Positions 17,648 to 28,468 of a stretch of 64,000 nucleotides of DNA are shown piece after piece. The first letter of the stretch is position 1; the number at the start of each line of letters is the position of its first letter. Under the pieces are notes generated by a model, which worked only from the letters and a program-made list of their open reading frames with translations, searched no databases and was not told the origin of the DNA. The stretch comes from Vulcanococcus sp. (lineage in GTDB: Bacteria; Cyanobacteriota; Cyanobacteriia; PCC-6307; Cyanobiaceae): assembly GCA_019264575.1 (NCBI GenBank), contig JAHUZV010000024.1:248001-312000 (forward strand), given 5' to 3'. A program made the position numbers and the translations under genes.

Positions 17648-18721
17648 TCAGGCAGCCACGGCGGTCTTCGGGTCGAGTTCGCCCTTGGCGTACAGACCGG
17701 CGTAGTAGTTGATGTCGCGCTGCTTGATCTTGCTGGCGTTGCCGGCGCACCAGAACTGCTGGTAACGATCCAGGCACACCTGCTTCATGTAGGCCCGGGC
17801 GGGCTTGTTGAAGTGGCGGGGATCGAAGTTGGCGGGATCCTTAGCAGCGGCTTCACGCACAGCGGCGGTGAAGGCGAGGCGGTTATCGGTGTCGATGTTC
17901 ACCTTGCGCACACCGTTGCGGATGCCTTCTTGGATCTCTTCCACAGGCACGCCGTAGGTCTCGGGGATGGCACCGCCGTACTTGTTGATCATGTCCAGCC
18001 ACTCCTGAGGCACCGAGGAGGAGCCGTGCATCACCAGGTGGGTGTTGGGGATGGCTTTGTGGATCTCAGCGATGCGGCTGATGGCCAGCACTTCACCGGT
18101 GGGCTTACGGGTGAACTTGTAGGCGCCGTGGCTGGTGCCGATGGCGATGGCCAGGGCATCCACCTTGGTCTTGGCCACGAAGTCGGCGGCCTCGGCGGGA
18201 TCGGTGAGCAGCTGGCTGTGGTCGAGCTTGCCCTCGAAACCGTGGCCGTCTTCGGCTTCACCCATGCCGGTTTCCAGGGAGCCCAGGCAGCCCAGCTCAC
18301 CTTCCACGCTCACGCCGATGGCGTGGGCCACATCCACCACTTCCTTGGTCACAGCCACGTTGTACTCGTAGCTGGCGGGGGTCTTGGCGTCGGCCATCAG
18401 GGAGCCGTCCATCATCACCGAGGTGAAGCCGTTAGCGGCAGCACCGAAGCAGGTGGCGGGGCTGTTGCCGTGGTCCTGGTGCATCACCACCGGGATGTCC
18501 GGATAGGTTTCCACCGCAGCCAGGATCAGGTGGCGCAGGAAGTTCTCACCGGCGTACTGACGGGCGCCGCGGGAGGCCTGCAGGATCACCGGGGAGTCGG
18601 TCTCGTAGGCCGCCTCCATGATCGACTGCACCTGCTCCAGGTTGTTCACGTTGAAAGCAGGGATGCCGTAGCCGTTTTCAGCGGCGTGGTCGAGCAGCAG
18701 CCGAAGCGGGACGAGCGCCAT
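17648..18721 (-). CDS. fbaA: class II fructose-bisphosphate aldolase (Calvin-cycle subtype)
   Basis: A 357-residue zinc-dependent aldolase that condenses triose phosphates to fructose-1,6-bisphosphate (and, in cyanobacteria, sedoheptulose-1,7-bisphosphate). Key blocks are [14 protein letters not shown], the zinc/catalytic region [62 protein letters not shown] and [14 protein letters not shown]. The length and the long insertion near the C-terminus fit the Calvin-cycle subtype. It is transcribed alone, with a clear terminator after it. Confidence 0.96.
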   Translation of the reverse strand: MALVPLRLLLDHAAENGYGIPAFNVNNLEQVQSIMEAAYETDSPVILQASRGARQYAGENFLRHLILAAVETYPDIPVVMHQDHGNSPATCFGAAANGFTSVMMDGSLMADAKTPASYEYNVAVTKEVVDVAHAIGVSVEGELGCLGSLETGMGEAEDGHGFEGKLDHSQLLTDPAEAADFVAKTKVDALAIAIGTSHGAYKFTRKPTGEVLAISRIAEIHKAIPNTHLVMHGSSSVPQEWLDMINKYGGAIPETYGVPVEEIQEGIRNGVRKVNIDTDNRLAFTAAVREAAAKDPANFDPRHFNKPARAYMKQVCLDRYQQFWCAGNASKIKQRDINYYAGLYAKGELDPKTAVAA

Positions 18722-18771
18722 GGGGACACCGGGAGAGTGAATGCGGGCGATCCTAACTGGCGCCTTTTTCG

Positions 18772-19881
18772 TTAAATCGCCTGGCGCATGCCGCTGTCGG
18801 CGGCCTGCAGAGCTTGGTCGCAGATCAGCTGGCTATGCACGGCCTCCGAGAGCCCCGGCCGCATGGGGCGGCCCTCCAGTGCTGCTTCAGCCCACCACTC
18901 GATCAGACGGCGCACGGGGGCAACACGGCCATCGGGCCAGGTGTGGCTGAAGGCCAGCTGCGGATCGGGGGGCAGTTCCTCCAGCGGCCCGCCCTGCGAG
19001 GAGCGCCAGAGCTGGAAGCCGTGCACATAGTCGCTCTGGTTGCTCGAGCCGAGCACCAGCGTTCCTTCGCTGCCGTACACCTCAATCCAGTAACCGCGGC
19101 CCGGTCGGGTCACCGAGGCCAGGCTCACCTGAGCCGGCAGCGTGTGGCCTTCGGCTGTTTCCAGCTCCAGCTGCAGCAGCGCAATGTCTTCGGCGTCCAC
19201 CGCCGCCAAACGGCCACTGCCATCGGCGAGGGGGCGATGGGGGATGGCCATGCTGCGCAGGCAGCTCACCTGCCGGGCCGGCCCCAGTAGCCAGTGCAGG
19301 GTGTCGAAGGCATGGGTGCCCAGGGAGCCCAGCACCCCACCGCCGGCTGCCCGTTGGGAATACCAGTTCCAGGGGCGGCTGGCATCGGCGCGGCTCCCCA
19401 TCAGCCAATCGAGCTTGATCAGCCAGGGCGTGCCGATGCTGTTTTGCCGCAGCAGTGCAGCCAACTGCATGAAGGCTGGCACGGCGCGGTATTCGAAATC
19501 CACGGCCACGGCCACACCGGCGCTGAGGGCCTGGCGCTGCAGCTCCTCGACCTGGCTGGCCTCCAGGGCCACCGGTTTCTCCAGCAGCAGGTGCTTGCCG
19601 GCGGCGATCGCGGCCTGGGCCAGCGCGAAGCGCGGCTCCGGCGGTGTGGCGATCACCAGCGCGTCCACGCGCGGATCGGCCAGCAGGGCTTCAAAGCTGC
19701 TGAAACCCGGCAAGCCGCTGGCGGCGCAGGCATGCTCGAGCCGCTCGGGCCTGTGGTGCCACAGGGCCACAGGCTCCGTGAGCGGGCAGTCGCGCAGGGC
19801 CGGCAGATGCACCTTCTCGCCGAAACCGAGGCCCACCAGGGCCACGCCGAGGGAACGCTGCGAGGAGGGAGCTGCCGTCAC
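18772..19881 (-). CDS. Gfo/Idh/MocA family NAD(P)-dependent oxidoreductase
   Basis: A 369-residue protein with an N-terminal Rossmann fold ([17 protein letters not shown], residues 9-25) and the family signature [17 protein letters not shown] near residue 95, where the Lys is the general catalytic residue. The second half holds the alpha/beta substrate domain ([20 protein letters not shown]). Such enzymes oxidise or reduce sugars, inositols or related alcohols; the substrate cannot be inferred. It lies between fbaA and a secreted-protein gene on the same strand. Confidence 0.87.
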   Translation of the reverse strand: MTAAPSSQRSLGVALVGLGFGEKVHLPALRDCPLTEPVALWHHRPERLEHACAASGLPGFSSFEALLADPRVDALVIATPPEPRFALAQAAIAAGKHLLLEKPVALEASQVEELQRQALSAGVAVAVDFEYRAVPAFMQLAALLRQNSIGTPWLIKLDWLMGSRADASRPWNWYSQRAAGGGVLGSLGTHAFDTLHWLLGPARQVSCLRSMAIPHRPLADGSGRLAAVDAEDIALLQLELETAEGHTLPAQVSLASVTRPGRGYWIEVYGSEGTLVLGSSNQSDYVHGFQLWRSSQGGPLEELPPDPQLAFSHTWPDGRVAPVRRLIEWWAEAALEGRPMRPGLSEAVHSQLICDQALQAADSGMRQAI

Positions 19882-19898
19882 GGGCGGTTGATCACGCC

Positions 19899-20332
19899 TC
19901 AGAAGCCTGCCAGGAGGGTCCCCCCAGCGGCGCAGGCCTCGGTGATGGTGGAGCTGATCAGATCGTCACCACTGGCGGCCTGCCACTGGCTGCCCCACTG
20001 CGGAATGCCGTTGATCGAGGTGTCGCGGTAGAGGTTCTGGCCGCAGTCGATCTCCATCACGTAGAGATCACTGGCCGGCGGGCGCGGTTCACTGCCATCG
20101 GCATTGCGGGGCTGGTCAGCCGGCGCTGCCGGCTGAAAGCGGCTGAGCACCGTGAGGTTGCCGTTGCGGTTCACCCGCAGGCTGCCGGCATCCCACCACT
20201 GCCGGCCGTCAGCGTTGGCCGGCACTTCATGCCAATCCACCGGTCCTGCCCAGGCCGGTGCGCTCCCGAGCGCGCTGATGCCGACCACAAGCAGCAGTGC
20301 GCCAAGAACGCAGGCCAGGGCACGCCTCATGC

Positions 20333-20336
<4 letters not shown>
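19899..20336 (-). CDS. exported hypothetical protein
   Basis: A 145-residue protein with a clear signal peptide: [20 protein letters not shown] then a cleavage-like APAWAG at about residue 30. The mature part is compact, with [28 protein letters not shown] and [19 protein letters not shown]; two cysteines (residues about 98 and 134) could form a disulfide. I recognise the pattern as a cyanobacterial exported protein but know no function. Its start overlaps the accD stop by four bases, so it is probably co-transcribed with accD. Confidence 0.75.
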
Positions 20337-21208
<872 letters not shown>

Positions 21209-21243
21209 CGAGCCAGCGGTGTCCGCAACTACACGTCAGTCCA

Positions 21244-22104
21244 TTAAAGGGCGCCCCAGCCCAGCCAGAGGCTGAAGCGTTGCAGCCAGAAGCTGTTGCC
21301 GGCGCACCACACCGCCAGCCCCCCGGCGGCAAGGAAGGGGCCGAAGGGGAAGGGCTGGCCGCGTTTGAGGCGGCCGCTCACCAGGCCGATCACCCCCAGT
21401 AGGGCACCGCCAAATACCGAGAGCATCACCGTGAGGCCCAGCCCGGTGAGGCCCAGCCAGGCGCCGAGCATCGCCGCCAGCTTGGCGTCACCCAGGCCGA
21501 GGGCCGGTTTGCCGAGCAGCTTCTGGGCCATGGCACTGGTGGCTTCAAAGCCCAGCAGTCCGGCGCTGGCCGCCAGCAGGTGCCAGAGCAGCAGGCTTCG
21601 GCCGGGAACATCCCCTTGGCTGAAGCCGGCAATCGCGCTCACCACCAGTCCCAGCACCACCCCCCAGCGGCACAGCGGCTCCGGCAGCCACAGCTGATCG
21701 AGATCGATCAACACCATCGGCAGCAGCAGGCTGATCAGCAGCCAGCCCGCCAGCACCACCAGCCAGGCGGGCGAGCCCGACAGGCTGGAGCCAGCCGCAC
21801 TCACAACCGCAGGAGCGGCGGCGGCGGCCACGAACAAGCCGGCGCAGAGCAGCTCCACCGCTGGGTAGCGCACCGCAATGGCGCTGCCGCAATGGCGGCA
21901 ACGGCCGCGCAGCAGAAGCCAACTGAGCACTGGAACGTTTTCGAACCAGCGCAGCGTGGTGCCGCAGTGCGGGCAATGGCTGCGGGGCCGCACCACCGAT
22001 TCCTGCCGGGGCAGGCGCCAGGCCACCACATTGAGGAAGCTGCCGATGCAGGCCCCCAGTAAGGCGGCGAGTAGGGCGAGCTCAGGAGAAAGTAGAGGCT
22101 GCAT
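21244..22104 (-). CDS. pilD: prepilin peptidase (type 4)
   Basis: A 286-residue polytopic membrane protease that cleaves and N-methylates type IV prepilins. The N-terminal cytosolic loop has two CxxC pairs ([12 protein letters not shown] and [11 protein letters not shown]) after [17 protein letters not shown]. The two catalytic aspartates lie in [11 protein letters not shown] and in [16 protein letters not shown]. Eight or so hydrophobic helices are visible. Its ATG shares one base with the stop of the upstream small gene. No pilin genes are nearby. Confidence 0.93.
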   Translation of the reverse strand: MQPLLSPELALLAALLGACIGSFLNVVAWRLPRQESVVRPRSHCPHCGTTLRWFENVPVLSWLLLRGRCRHCGSAIAVRYPAVELLCAGLFVAAAAAPAVVSAAGSSLSGSPAWLVVLAGWLLISLLLPMVLIDLDQLWLPEPLCRWGVVLGLVVSAIAGFSQGDVPGRSLLLWHLLAASAGLLGFEATSAMAQKLLGKPALGLGDAKLAAMLGAWLGLTGLGLTVMLSVFGGALLGVIGLVSGRLKRGQPFPFGPFLAAGGLAVWCAGNSFWLQRFSLWLGWGAL

Positions 22105-22400
22105 CAGCCGCGCAGAGGGGATCGTGAGGAGCGGCTACGCCCACTGCGGCCGCGCACCAGCTCCAGCGGTATGAATTGTTCCTCAGGCAGCAACACCGGC
22201 AACTCGAACACCACGCGGCCCTGACCACCGGAGGCTTGGGCGATCACCACACCCAGAGGATCGGGATGGGTGGGAGAGCATTCGAGGAAGTGGAAATAAA
22301 TCCGCCGGGCTGAGGCAATCACCTCGGCACTGTTGATGCGATCCCAACGCGGTTGCGGCGTCAGCGGCTGCACAGAAGAACCCACCGCCCCCCGGATCAC
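22104..22400 (-). CDS. conserved hypothetical protein
   Basis: A 98-residue protein starting at a GTG at 22400. The centre, [20 protein letters not shown], then [19 protein letters not shown], looks like a small structured domain; the C-terminus is Arg/Ser-rich. There is no signal peptide. I do not recognise the family. It directly precedes the prepilin peptidase with a one-base stop/start overlap, so the two are probably translated together. Confidence 0.6.
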   Translation of the reverse strand: MIRGAVGSSVQPLTPQPRWDRINSAEVIASARRIYFHFLECSPTHPDPLGVVIAQASGGQGRVVFELPVLLPEEQFIPLELVRGRSGRSRSSRSPLRG

Positions 22401-22521
22401 AAAGGATGGGGAGGCCGGTGGGTTGTTGCGCCGGGGAACCCCGGTGCGTTCGGGCTGAGGAGCAACCGCGATGGGTGGACCGTGTCCGCCAGTTGCGCCC
22501 CAGCCTAGGTGCAGTGGAGGC

Positions 22522-23424
22522 TCAGGCCAGGCGCTTCTTTTCCTCGATCATGCGGTGAATGATCGGGGTGAGGATCAGCTCCATGGCGAAGCCCATCTTT
22601 CCGCCGTTCACCACGATCGAGGTGGGGCTGGACATGAACGAATCGTGGATCATGTCGAGCAGGTAGGTGAAGTCAATCCCCCACTTCTCGCGGGCACCCT
22701 TGCGGAAGTGGATGATCACGAACGATTCATCCGGGGTGGGGATGTCGCGGATCATGAACGGGTTCGAGGTATCAACCGTGGGGATCCGCTGGAAGTTGAT
22801 GTCCGTCTGGCTGAACTGCGGGCAGATGTGGTTGATGTAATCCGGCATGCGGCGCAGGATTGTGTCCACGGTGGCTTCCGCCGAGTAGCCGCGCTCCTTG
22901 TTGTCGCGGGCGATCTTCTGGATCCACTCCAGGTTCACGATCGGCACCACGCCCACGAGCAGGTCGGCCAGGCCGGCCACGTCGTAGCCCTCACCCTTCA
23001 CGCCGCCGTGCAGGCCTTCGTAGAAGAGCAGGTCGGTGCCGGAGGGGATGGGCTCCCAGGGGGTGAACTGGCCGGGCTCGAGGTTGGTGCCGAGGCGGGC
23101 GTTGTGCTCGGCAGCCTCCTCCACGGAGTGCAGGTAGTAGCGCTTCTCGCCGGTGCCGGTTTCGCCGTAGCTGCGGAACAGCTCTTCAAGCTTGTCGAAC
23201 AGGTTGGCCTCAGGGCCGAAGTGGCTGAAGTTTTCGCCCTTCGCCATGGCGGAGGCCATGGCCTCTTTCATGGGGCCGCGCTCGTAGCGGTGGTAGCTGT
23301 CGCCCTCCACCACGGCCGGGGTGATGCCTTCGCGCTTGAAGATGTGCTCGAAGGCGCGCTTCACAGTGCTGGTTCCCGCGCCGGAGGAACCGGTGACCGA
23401 CACGACCGGGTGACGCTTCGACAT
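22522..23424 (-). CDS. prk: phosphoribulokinase
   Basis: A 300-residue kinase that makes ribulose-1,5-bisphosphate, the Rubisco substrate. It begins MSKRHPVVSVTGSSGAGTST, the P-loop, followed by VVEGDSYHRYERGPMKEAM, SNEPGQF-like LGTNLEPGQFTPWE, LLFYEGLHGGVK and NLEWIQKIARD. At 300 residues it matches a shorter form and lacks the N-terminal and C-terminal cysteine pairs used for CP12/thioredoxin control in the usual cyanobacterial 333-residue enzyme; I see no such pair near the P-loop. The ATG at 23424 is chosen from the family start. Nothing else of the Calvin cycle is adjacent. Confidence 0.93.
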   Translation of the reverse strand: MSKRHPVVSVTGSSGAGTSTVKRAFEHIFKREGITPAVVEGDSYHRYERGPMKEAMASAMAKGENFSHFGPEANLFDKLEELFRSYGETGTGEKRYYLHSVEEAAEHNARLGTNLEPGQFTPWEPIPSGTDLLFYEGLHGGVKGEGYDVAGLADLLVGVVPIVNLEWIQKIARDNKERGYSAEATVDTILRRMPDYINHICPQFSQTDINFQRIPTVDTSNPFMIRDIPTPDESFVIIHFRKGAREKWGIDFTYLLDMIHDSFMSSPTSIVVNGGKMGFAMELILTPIIHRMIEEKKRLA

Positions 23425-23504
23425 GCGCGAGATCAGCAGAACTGGGGGGAGTTTGGCAGGTCGCGGTGCCAACTCCCCGGAACGTTCATCAGCTCAAGTG
23501 TGGT

Positions 23505-24590
23505 TCAGCTCGCCAGTGCGGCCAGCAGCTGATCACCCATGGCCTTGCAGCCGAGTTGGGTGCAGCCTTCGGCCATCAGATCGCCGGTGCGGTAGCCGCC
23601 GGCCAGCACCTGATCCACGCAGCGCTCGAGGTCGGCGGCGGCGGCATCTTCGCCAAGGCCCACCCGCAGCATCATCGCCGCGCTGAGCACCATCGCCATC
23701 GGGTTGGCTTTGTCTTGGCGGGCGATGTCGGGCGCGGAGCCGTGGATCGGCTCGAACAGGCCGGGGCCGCTTTCGCCCAGGGATGCCGACGGCAGCATGC
23801 CGATTGAGCCGCTGAGCATGGCGGCTTCATCGCTGAGGATGTCGCCGAAGAGGTTGCTGGTGAGCAGCACGTCGAACTGGCGGGGGTTGCGCACCAGCTG
23901 CATGGCGGCGTTGTCCACATACATGTGGCTCAGCTCCACATCGCTGTAGCTGGCGGCGTGCAGCGCCTCCACCCGATCGCGCCAGAGCTGGCTCACATCA
24001 AGCACGTTGGCCTTATCCACGCTGCAGAGACGTCCACTGCGCTGCTGGGCCAGATCGAAGCCCACCTTGGCGATGCGATCGATCTCATCGTCGAAGTAGG
24101 CCATGGTGTTGAAGCCGCGCACCCGGCCTTCGCTTTCCACGCGGCCTTTGGGGGTGCCGAAGTACACGCCGCCGGTGAGTTCACGCACCACCATCAGATC
24201 CACGCCTTCGATCACCTCGCGCTTGAGGGTGGAGGCATCGATTAGGGCTGGGATGATCTTCACAGGCCGCAGGTTGGCGAACAGGCCCATGCCGGCACGC
24301 AGCCCGAGCAGGCCGGTTTCCGGGCGTTTTTCGCGGGGAAGGGTGTCGTATTGAGGTGAGCCGATGGCGGCCAGCAGCACGGCATCGGCGGTCTTGCAGG
24401 CCTCAAGGGTGCTGACGGGCAGCGGTTCGCCGGTGGCGTCGATGGCGGCACCGCCCATCGGCTGTTCGTTGTAGTTGAGCTCAAAGCCGTGCTTGCGGCT
24501 CACGGCATCCAGCAGCTGGCGGGCCACGGCCGTGATCTCCGGACCGATGCCGTCGCCGGGGAGCAGGGTGATCCGATAGCTGGAGGTCAT
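23505..24590 (-). CDS. leuB: 3-isopropylmalate dehydrogenase
   Basis: A 361-residue NAD-dependent dehydrogenase for the third step of leucine synthesis. Visible are the start [19 protein letters not shown], the substrate loop [26 protein letters not shown], the [13 protein letters not shown] block with the catalytic Lys, [16 protein letters not shown], and the NAD-binding [15 protein letters not shown]. Full length; it lies 80 bases upstream of prk on the same strand. Confidence 0.96.
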   Translation of the reverse strand: MTSSYRITLLPGDGIGPEITAVARQLLDAVSRKHGFELNYNEQPMGGAAIDATGEPLPVSTLEACKTADAVLLAAIGSPQYDTLPREKRPETGLLGLRAGMGLFANLRPVKIIPALIDASTLKREVIEGVDLMVVRELTGGVYFGTPKGRVESEGRVRGFNTMAYFDDEIDRIAKVGFDLAQQRSGRLCSVDKANVLDVSQLWRDRVEALHAASYSDVELSHMYVDNAAMQLVRNPRQFDVLLTSNLFGDILSDEAAMLSGSIGMLPSASLGESGPGLFEPIHGSAPDIARQDKANPMAMVLSAAMMLRVGLGEDAAAADLERCVDQVLAGGYRTGDLMAEGCTQLGCKAMGDQLLAALAS

Positions 24591-24638
24591 GGCCGAGCGG
24601 GTGCTGGGCGCGAGGCTACGCGCCGATGCGTGGGCGGC

Positions 24639-25706
24639 TCAGGGGGTGCGGCTCTTCTCGAGGCTGCGGATCGCCTTGGCCAGTTCGGGCAGCTTGTTGA
24701 AGGCAGCGGAGCAGCGCAGCCAGAGGCGGTTAGGGATTGCGGGGTAGCCGCTCACCACTTCCCCAGCCGCTACCTCGCCGTGGATGCCGGATTTGGAGGA
24801 GGCGATCGAGCGATCGCCCATCACCGCCTTGTTGGCCAGGCCCACCTGGCCCGCCAGGATCACGCCGTTGCCGAGCCGAGCGCCGCCGGCAATGCCCACC
24901 TGGGCCGCCAGGGCGCAGCCCTTGCCGGTGCTGACGCCGTGGCCGATGTGCACGAGGTTGTCGATTTTGGTGCCGGCGCCGATGCGGGTTTCGCCCACGG
25001 AGGGGCGATCGATGGTGCTGCCGCAGCCCACCTCCACACCGTCTTCGAGCACCACCAGGCCGGTCTGGGGCATCTTGCGCCAGCCCTGAGCGGTGGGCAC
25101 AAAGCCAAAGCCCTCGCTGCCCACCACCGCAGTGGAGTGCACCACGCAGCCCCGGCCCAGTCGGGAGCCGGGGTGGAGCACCGCCCCGGCGTGCAGTTCG
25201 CAGCCATCGCCGATCTGCACGTCGTCGTAGATCACCACGTTGGGGTGGATCGTGCAGCTGGCGCCGATCTGCACCTGCGCACCGATCACCACGTGCGCCC
25301 CCACATGGCTGCCCATGCCCACCACGGCTTCCGGATCCACCACAGCGCTGGCGTGGATGCCGGGAGGCTTGGGCTTGCGCGGAAACAGTGCATCCAGGGC
25401 TTCCGCGAAGGCTAGGCGCGGATCGCGCAGGGCAATCCAGGCCTGGCCGCGCTCTGTGGCCTGTTGTTGTAGAGCCTCCACTTCATCGCCCTTGGCTGGC
25501 AACAGCACCGCAGTGGCGCCGCTTGCGGCGAGGGCTGCGGCCAGGGCGTTGCCAGGTTCGAGGAAGCTCAGCTCACCGGGGCCGGATTGATCGAGAGCAG
25601 CCGCACCGCGCAGTTCTGGATCGTCCACCAGGTTGTGGCTCAGGCCTTCGGTGCCGCCTGCGGCCTGCACCTCGCTCAGGTGGCTGAGCAATTGGCTGAA
25701 GCGCAT
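24639..25706 (-). CDS. lpxD: UDP-3-O-(3-hydroxyacyl)glucosamine N-acyltransferase
   Basis: A 355-residue left-handed beta-helix acyltransferase for lipid A synthesis. The N-terminal uridine-binding region ([12 protein letters not shown] to about 110) is followed by many hexapeptide repeats from [16 protein letters not shown] onward, including the [19 protein letters not shown] segment that carries the catalytic His. A short helical tail ends in [11 protein letters not shown]. The ATG at 25706 matches the family start. It implies a lipid-A-type outer membrane. Confidence 0.92.
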   Translation of the reverse strand: MRFSQLLSHLSEVQAAGGTEGLSHNLVDDPELRGAAALDQSGPGELSFLEPGNALAAALAASGATAVLLPAKGDEVEALQQQATERGQAWIALRDPRLAFAEALDALFPRKPKPPGIHASAVVDPEAVVGMGSHVGAHVVIGAQVQIGASCTIHPNVVIYDDVQIGDGCELHAGAVLHPGSRLGRGCVVHSTAVVGSEGFGFVPTAQGWRKMPQTGLVVLEDGVEVGCGSTIDRPSVGETRIGAGTKIDNLVHIGHGVSTGKGCALAAQVGIAGGARLGNGVILAGQVGLANKAVMGDRSIASSKSGIHGEVAAGEVVSGYPAIPNRLWLRCSAAFNKLPELAKAIRSLEKSRTP

Positions 25707-25776
25707 GGGAGCCGCTGGAACCTGGTGGTCGGCCGGATCGTAGGTGGCTTGGGCTGGGAGCACCGCAGAGCTGGGA

Positions 25777-26859
25777 TCAGCTTCTGTTGGCCCCGGGTGT
25801 GATCACGAGCTGATCGCGGTGCACCACCAGACCGCGCTGGCCTTTGCGCTCCTGCAGCTCGTCGCTATCCATGGCGGTGAGGCCACGGGCCAGTTCACGG
25901 CCATCCAGGCTCAGCAGCCGCACGGCATCGCGGCGGTTGAAGTCGCCTTCCACCTCCCGCACGCCCACGGCCAGTAGAGAGGCGCCTTGATCGAGCAGAG
26001 CGCGTTCCGCCCCGGCGTCAATGGTGATCGACCCTTTGGGCAGCAAGGCATGCGCCAGCCAGCCCTTGCGATCGCTGAGGGGGGTCTCACTGGGGCGAAA
26101 CAGCGTGCCGCGCGGCTCTCCGGCGAGCACGGCGTTGAGCACGGCCGGGTCGCGGCCATCAGCCAGCCGCACCTGAATGCCGCTGGCGGTGGCGATGCGA
26201 GCGGCCGAGAGCTTGGTGGTCATGCCGCCGGTGCCCCAGCGGCCGCCCCCCTTAGCCACGCCGCTGAGCGCTTCCAGCTCTTCCAGGTTGTTCACCTCGG
26301 GGATGGGGCGGGCGTCGGCATCGCTGCGGGGATCGCCGGAATAGAGGCTGTCGATGTCGGTGAGCAGCACCAGCTCATCGGCCTGCACCGCCACCGCCAC
26401 CAGGGCCGAGAGGGTGTCGTTGTCGCCGAAGCGCAGTTCGTCGGTGGCGAGGGTGTCGTTTTCGTTGATCACCGGCGTCACCCCCCAGGCCAGTAACTGC
26501 TCGAGGGTGCGGCAGGCGTTTTGGTAGCGGCGGCGTGAGGCCAGATCGCCGCGGGTGAGCAGCACCTGGGCCACGCAGCGTTGATGGCGGGCGAAGGCCT
26601 GGTCGTAGAGGGTCATCAACCGCCCCTGGCCCACCGCGGCAGCGGCTTGCAGCCCCTCCAGTTCCGTGGGGCGCTCGCCATGGCCTAGCGCCGTGCAGCC
26701 CAGGCCCACCGCACCACTGGTCACGAGCACCACCGGCTCGCCGCGCTTCCAGAGCCTGCAGAGGCTGGCCGCTAGATCGGCGATCACCTCTTCGGTGTTC
26801 CGTCCGCCGGCACCGCGCAGCACGCTGGTGCCCACCTTCACCACCCGCCGCATCGTCAT
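25777..26859 (-). CDS. proB: glutamate 5-kinase
   Basis: A 360-residue kinase for the first step of proline synthesis. The amino-acid-kinase domain begins [15 protein letters not shown] and has [46 protein letters not shown] and the [16 protein letters not shown] nucleotide block. A C-terminal PUA domain starts near residue 270 ([20 protein letters not shown]). The start at 26859 lies one base after the stop of the YqeG-like gene, so the two are coupled. Confidence 0.95.
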   Translation of the reverse strand: MTMRRVVKVGTSVLRGAGGRNTEEVIADLAASLCRLWKRGEPVVLVTSGAVGLGCTALGHGERPTELEGLQAAAAVGQGRLMTLYDQAFARHQRCVAQVLLTRGDLASRRRYQNACRTLEQLLAWGVTPVINENDTLATDELRFGDNDTLSALVAVAVQADELVLLTDIDSLYSGDPRSDADARPIPEVNNLEELEALSGVAKGGGRWGTGGMTTKLSAARIATASGIQVRLADGRDPAVLNAVLAGEPRGTLFRPSETPLSDRKGWLAHALLPKGSITIDAGAERALLDQGASLLAVGVREVEGDFNRRDAVRLLSLDGRELARGLTAMDSDELQERKGQRGLVVHRDQLVITPGANRS

Positions 26860-26860
26860 C

Positions 26861-27382
26861 TCAGCTGAGGCTTGCCCCCGCCAGCCGTGCCAGCCGCACC
26901 TCCAGCCGCTGCCAGTGGTCGTGCGGGCAAGGCTCACCCTCCGGATTCACCGGCTTCACAAGCACCGTGTAGAGGCCGAGGCGGTTCCCGGCCAACACAT
27001 CGGTGAACACGCGATCGCCCACGATCGCCACCTGGCCATGGGGCAGATCGAGCTGCTCGATCACCCGCTGCAGCGGTCCGCGCCGCGGCTTGCCAGCACT
27101 GGTGGTGTAACTGACACCGAGCTGATCAGCCACCGCGCCGATGCGGCTGCGGGATGGGTTGTTGCTGAACAGATGCAGGGGGAGGGTTTGTTGGGCGCGC
27201 CGCAACCAGGCCTCAACTGCCGGGGGCATTTCGCTGCCTCGACGCGGCAACAGCGTGCGATCCACATCCAGCACCAGGGCGCGGATGCCCTGGGCCAGCA
27301 GTTGATGCAGCGGCAGCTCAGCCAGGGTGCCGGGGGCCACCAGGTTGGGCTGCAGCAGTTGTGGCAGAGACAGGTTGCTCAC
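26861..27382 (-). CDS. YqeG-family HAD (IIIA) phosphatase
   Basis: A 173-residue HAD phosphatase with motif I ALVLDVDRTLLPRRGSE, motif II HLFSNNPSRSR, the Lys in KPRRGPL and motif IV VAIVGDRVFTDVLAGNRLG. This matches the YqeG/PGP1 group, which includes the phosphatidylglycerophosphate phosphatases of chloroplasts and cyanobacteria, so a role in phosphatidylglycerol synthesis is plausible. Note that pgsA, the enzyme one step earlier, is also in this window at about 39 kb, though not adjacent. It is followed by proB. Confidence 0.85.
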   Translation of the reverse strand: MSNLSLPQLLQPNLVAPGTLAELPLHQLLAQGIRALVLDVDRTLLPRRGSEMPPAVEAWLRRAQQTLPLHLFSNNPSRSRIGAVADQLGVSYTTSAGKPRRGPLQRVIEQLDLPHGQVAIVGDRVFTDVLAGNRLGLYTVLVKPVNPEGEPCPHDHWQRLEVRLARLAGASLS

Positions 27383-27399
27383 GGTGGGCGGCGCTGCGA

Positions 27400-27969
27400 T
27401 CAGCCTTCGCCGAGCTCGCGCTCGTCGAGTTCGGCTTCGATGCGGGGCTGGATCCGCTCGAATTCCTCGCCTTCCACCAGTCGCCCTTCGCCGTTCTCCA
27501 TGCGTGCCACCACGAAGAAGGGATCGAGGGGAATGAACAGGCCGTATTCCTCGCCCTCGGCGCGGAACTGGATCAGCATCTCGTAGAGATCGCTCTCCTC
27601 GTCGTCGTCATCGGGGTCGATTTCGTCGTCGAGCTCTTCGGGATCGGGCTCTTCCAGTTCACCGCTCACGGTGAGGGTCACAGCCGACCGCACCAGGGTG
27701 AGGTCGTGCTCCTGCAGCACCACGTCCGCCACCGAAAGGATTGGCTCGGCGCCGCTGAGCTCATCGATCACCTCGTCGTCGCCGTCATCATCGGCGGCGA
27801 TCTTCACCAGGCACACCGGGGTATCCACCGGGGTGAGCAGGGCGTAGTCGTGGCCGTCGAGCGGGATCAGCTGCTCGAGGAAGCAGAGCAACTGACGCCC
27901 TTCGCTGTCGCGCACCAGCACGGTGGGCACATCGCCGGCACCGTTGGCGCTGGGACCGTCTGAGCTCAT
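27400..27969 (-). CDS. DUF3727 domain protein
   Basis: A 189-residue acidic protein of a cyanobacterial/plastid family with unknown function. The first half contains VLVRDSEGRQLLCFLEQ and DYALLTPVDTPVCLVKI, similar to a DUF1292/YrzB-like fold. The centre holds a highly acidic linker (DPEELDDEIDPDDDDEESD). The second half has EYGLFIPLDPFFVVARM. The ATG at 27969 is chosen from the start of the conserved region. It lies between ruvX and the YqeG-like gene in a same-strand series with gaps below 20 bases. Confidence 0.82.
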   Translation of the reverse strand: MSSDGPSANGAGDVPTVLVRDSEGRQLLCFLEQLIPLDGHDYALLTPVDTPVCLVKIAADDDGDDEVIDELSGAEPILSVADVVLQEHDLTLVRSAVTLTVSGELEEPDPEELDDEIDPDDDDEESDLYEMLIQFRAEGEEYGLFIPLDPFFVVARMENGEGRLVEGEEFERIQPRIEAELDERELGEG

Positions 27970-27988
27970 GGGTGGTTCCTTGGTGTCT

Positions 27989-28468
27989 TCAGGATGCCTG
28001 GGCGTCGGCCCCTGAGCCAATGGATGGGGCCTGCGCGTGCACCGGCGCCGGTTCAGGACCCTCCTGCAGCCATTGCTCCAGAAGTAGGGCTGCGGCAGCG
28101 CTGTCGAGAGCGCCGCTGCGGTCGCCGTGGAGGCCATGGCGCTCCGCGGCAGACCAGCTGCTGGCGTACTCATTCACCAGGGCCAGAGGCAGCTCCAGGT
28201 GGCGGGCCAGCCGTTCGCCGTAGCGACGGCAGTGCTCGGCCTGTTCGGTGGGTTGTTGCTGCGCGTCCAGGGGCAGGCCAACCACTAACGCCGTGATCCG
28301 CCGCTGGCTCACCAGCTGGCGCAGGTGCTCCAGGTCGGCGGGATAGCGGCCGCGCCGCAAAGCCGGAAGGGGTGTCACCGTGAGGCCGAGAGGGTCGCAG
28401 CCGGCCAGTCCGATGCGTTTGCGGCCCACATCCAGGGCCAGGACGGAGCGTGGTGCTGGCCGGTTCAA
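27989..28468 (-). CDS. ruvX: Holliday junction resolvase-like protein RuvX (YqgF)
   Basis: An RNase-H-fold nuclease of about 159 residues, involved in rRNA 5' processing or DNA junction resolution. The conserved start is SVLALDVGRKRIGLAGCDP, then VVGLPLDAQQQ, LVNEYASSWSAAE and a LDSAAAALLLEQWLQ end, followed by a 20-residue tail. The first ATG-type start would overlap the upstream gene by 115 bases; the TTG at 28468, which overlaps that gene's stop as TTGA, gives a family-sized protein and is preferred. Confidence 0.88.
   Translation of the reverse strand: MNRPAPRSVLALDVGRKRIGLAGCDPLGLTVTPLPALRRGRYPADLEHLRQLVSQRRITALVVGLPLDAQQQPTEQAEHCRRYGERLARHLELPLALVNEYASSWSAAERHGLHGDRSGALDSAAAALLLEQWLQEGPEPAPVHAQAPSIGSGADAQAS

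Noticed and set aside
17639..18775. Long plus-strand frame over fbaA
   Set aside because: Antisense to the aldolase gene, rich in Val, His and Gly without domain signals.
22426..22446. Hairpin CCGGGG-AA-CCCCGG between prk and the small gene before pilD
   Set aside because: Strong stem but no T-run on either strand, so I do not call it a terminator.
22471..23532. Plus-strand frame of 353 codons over prk
   Set aside because: Antisense to phosphoribulokinase; no recognisable motif.
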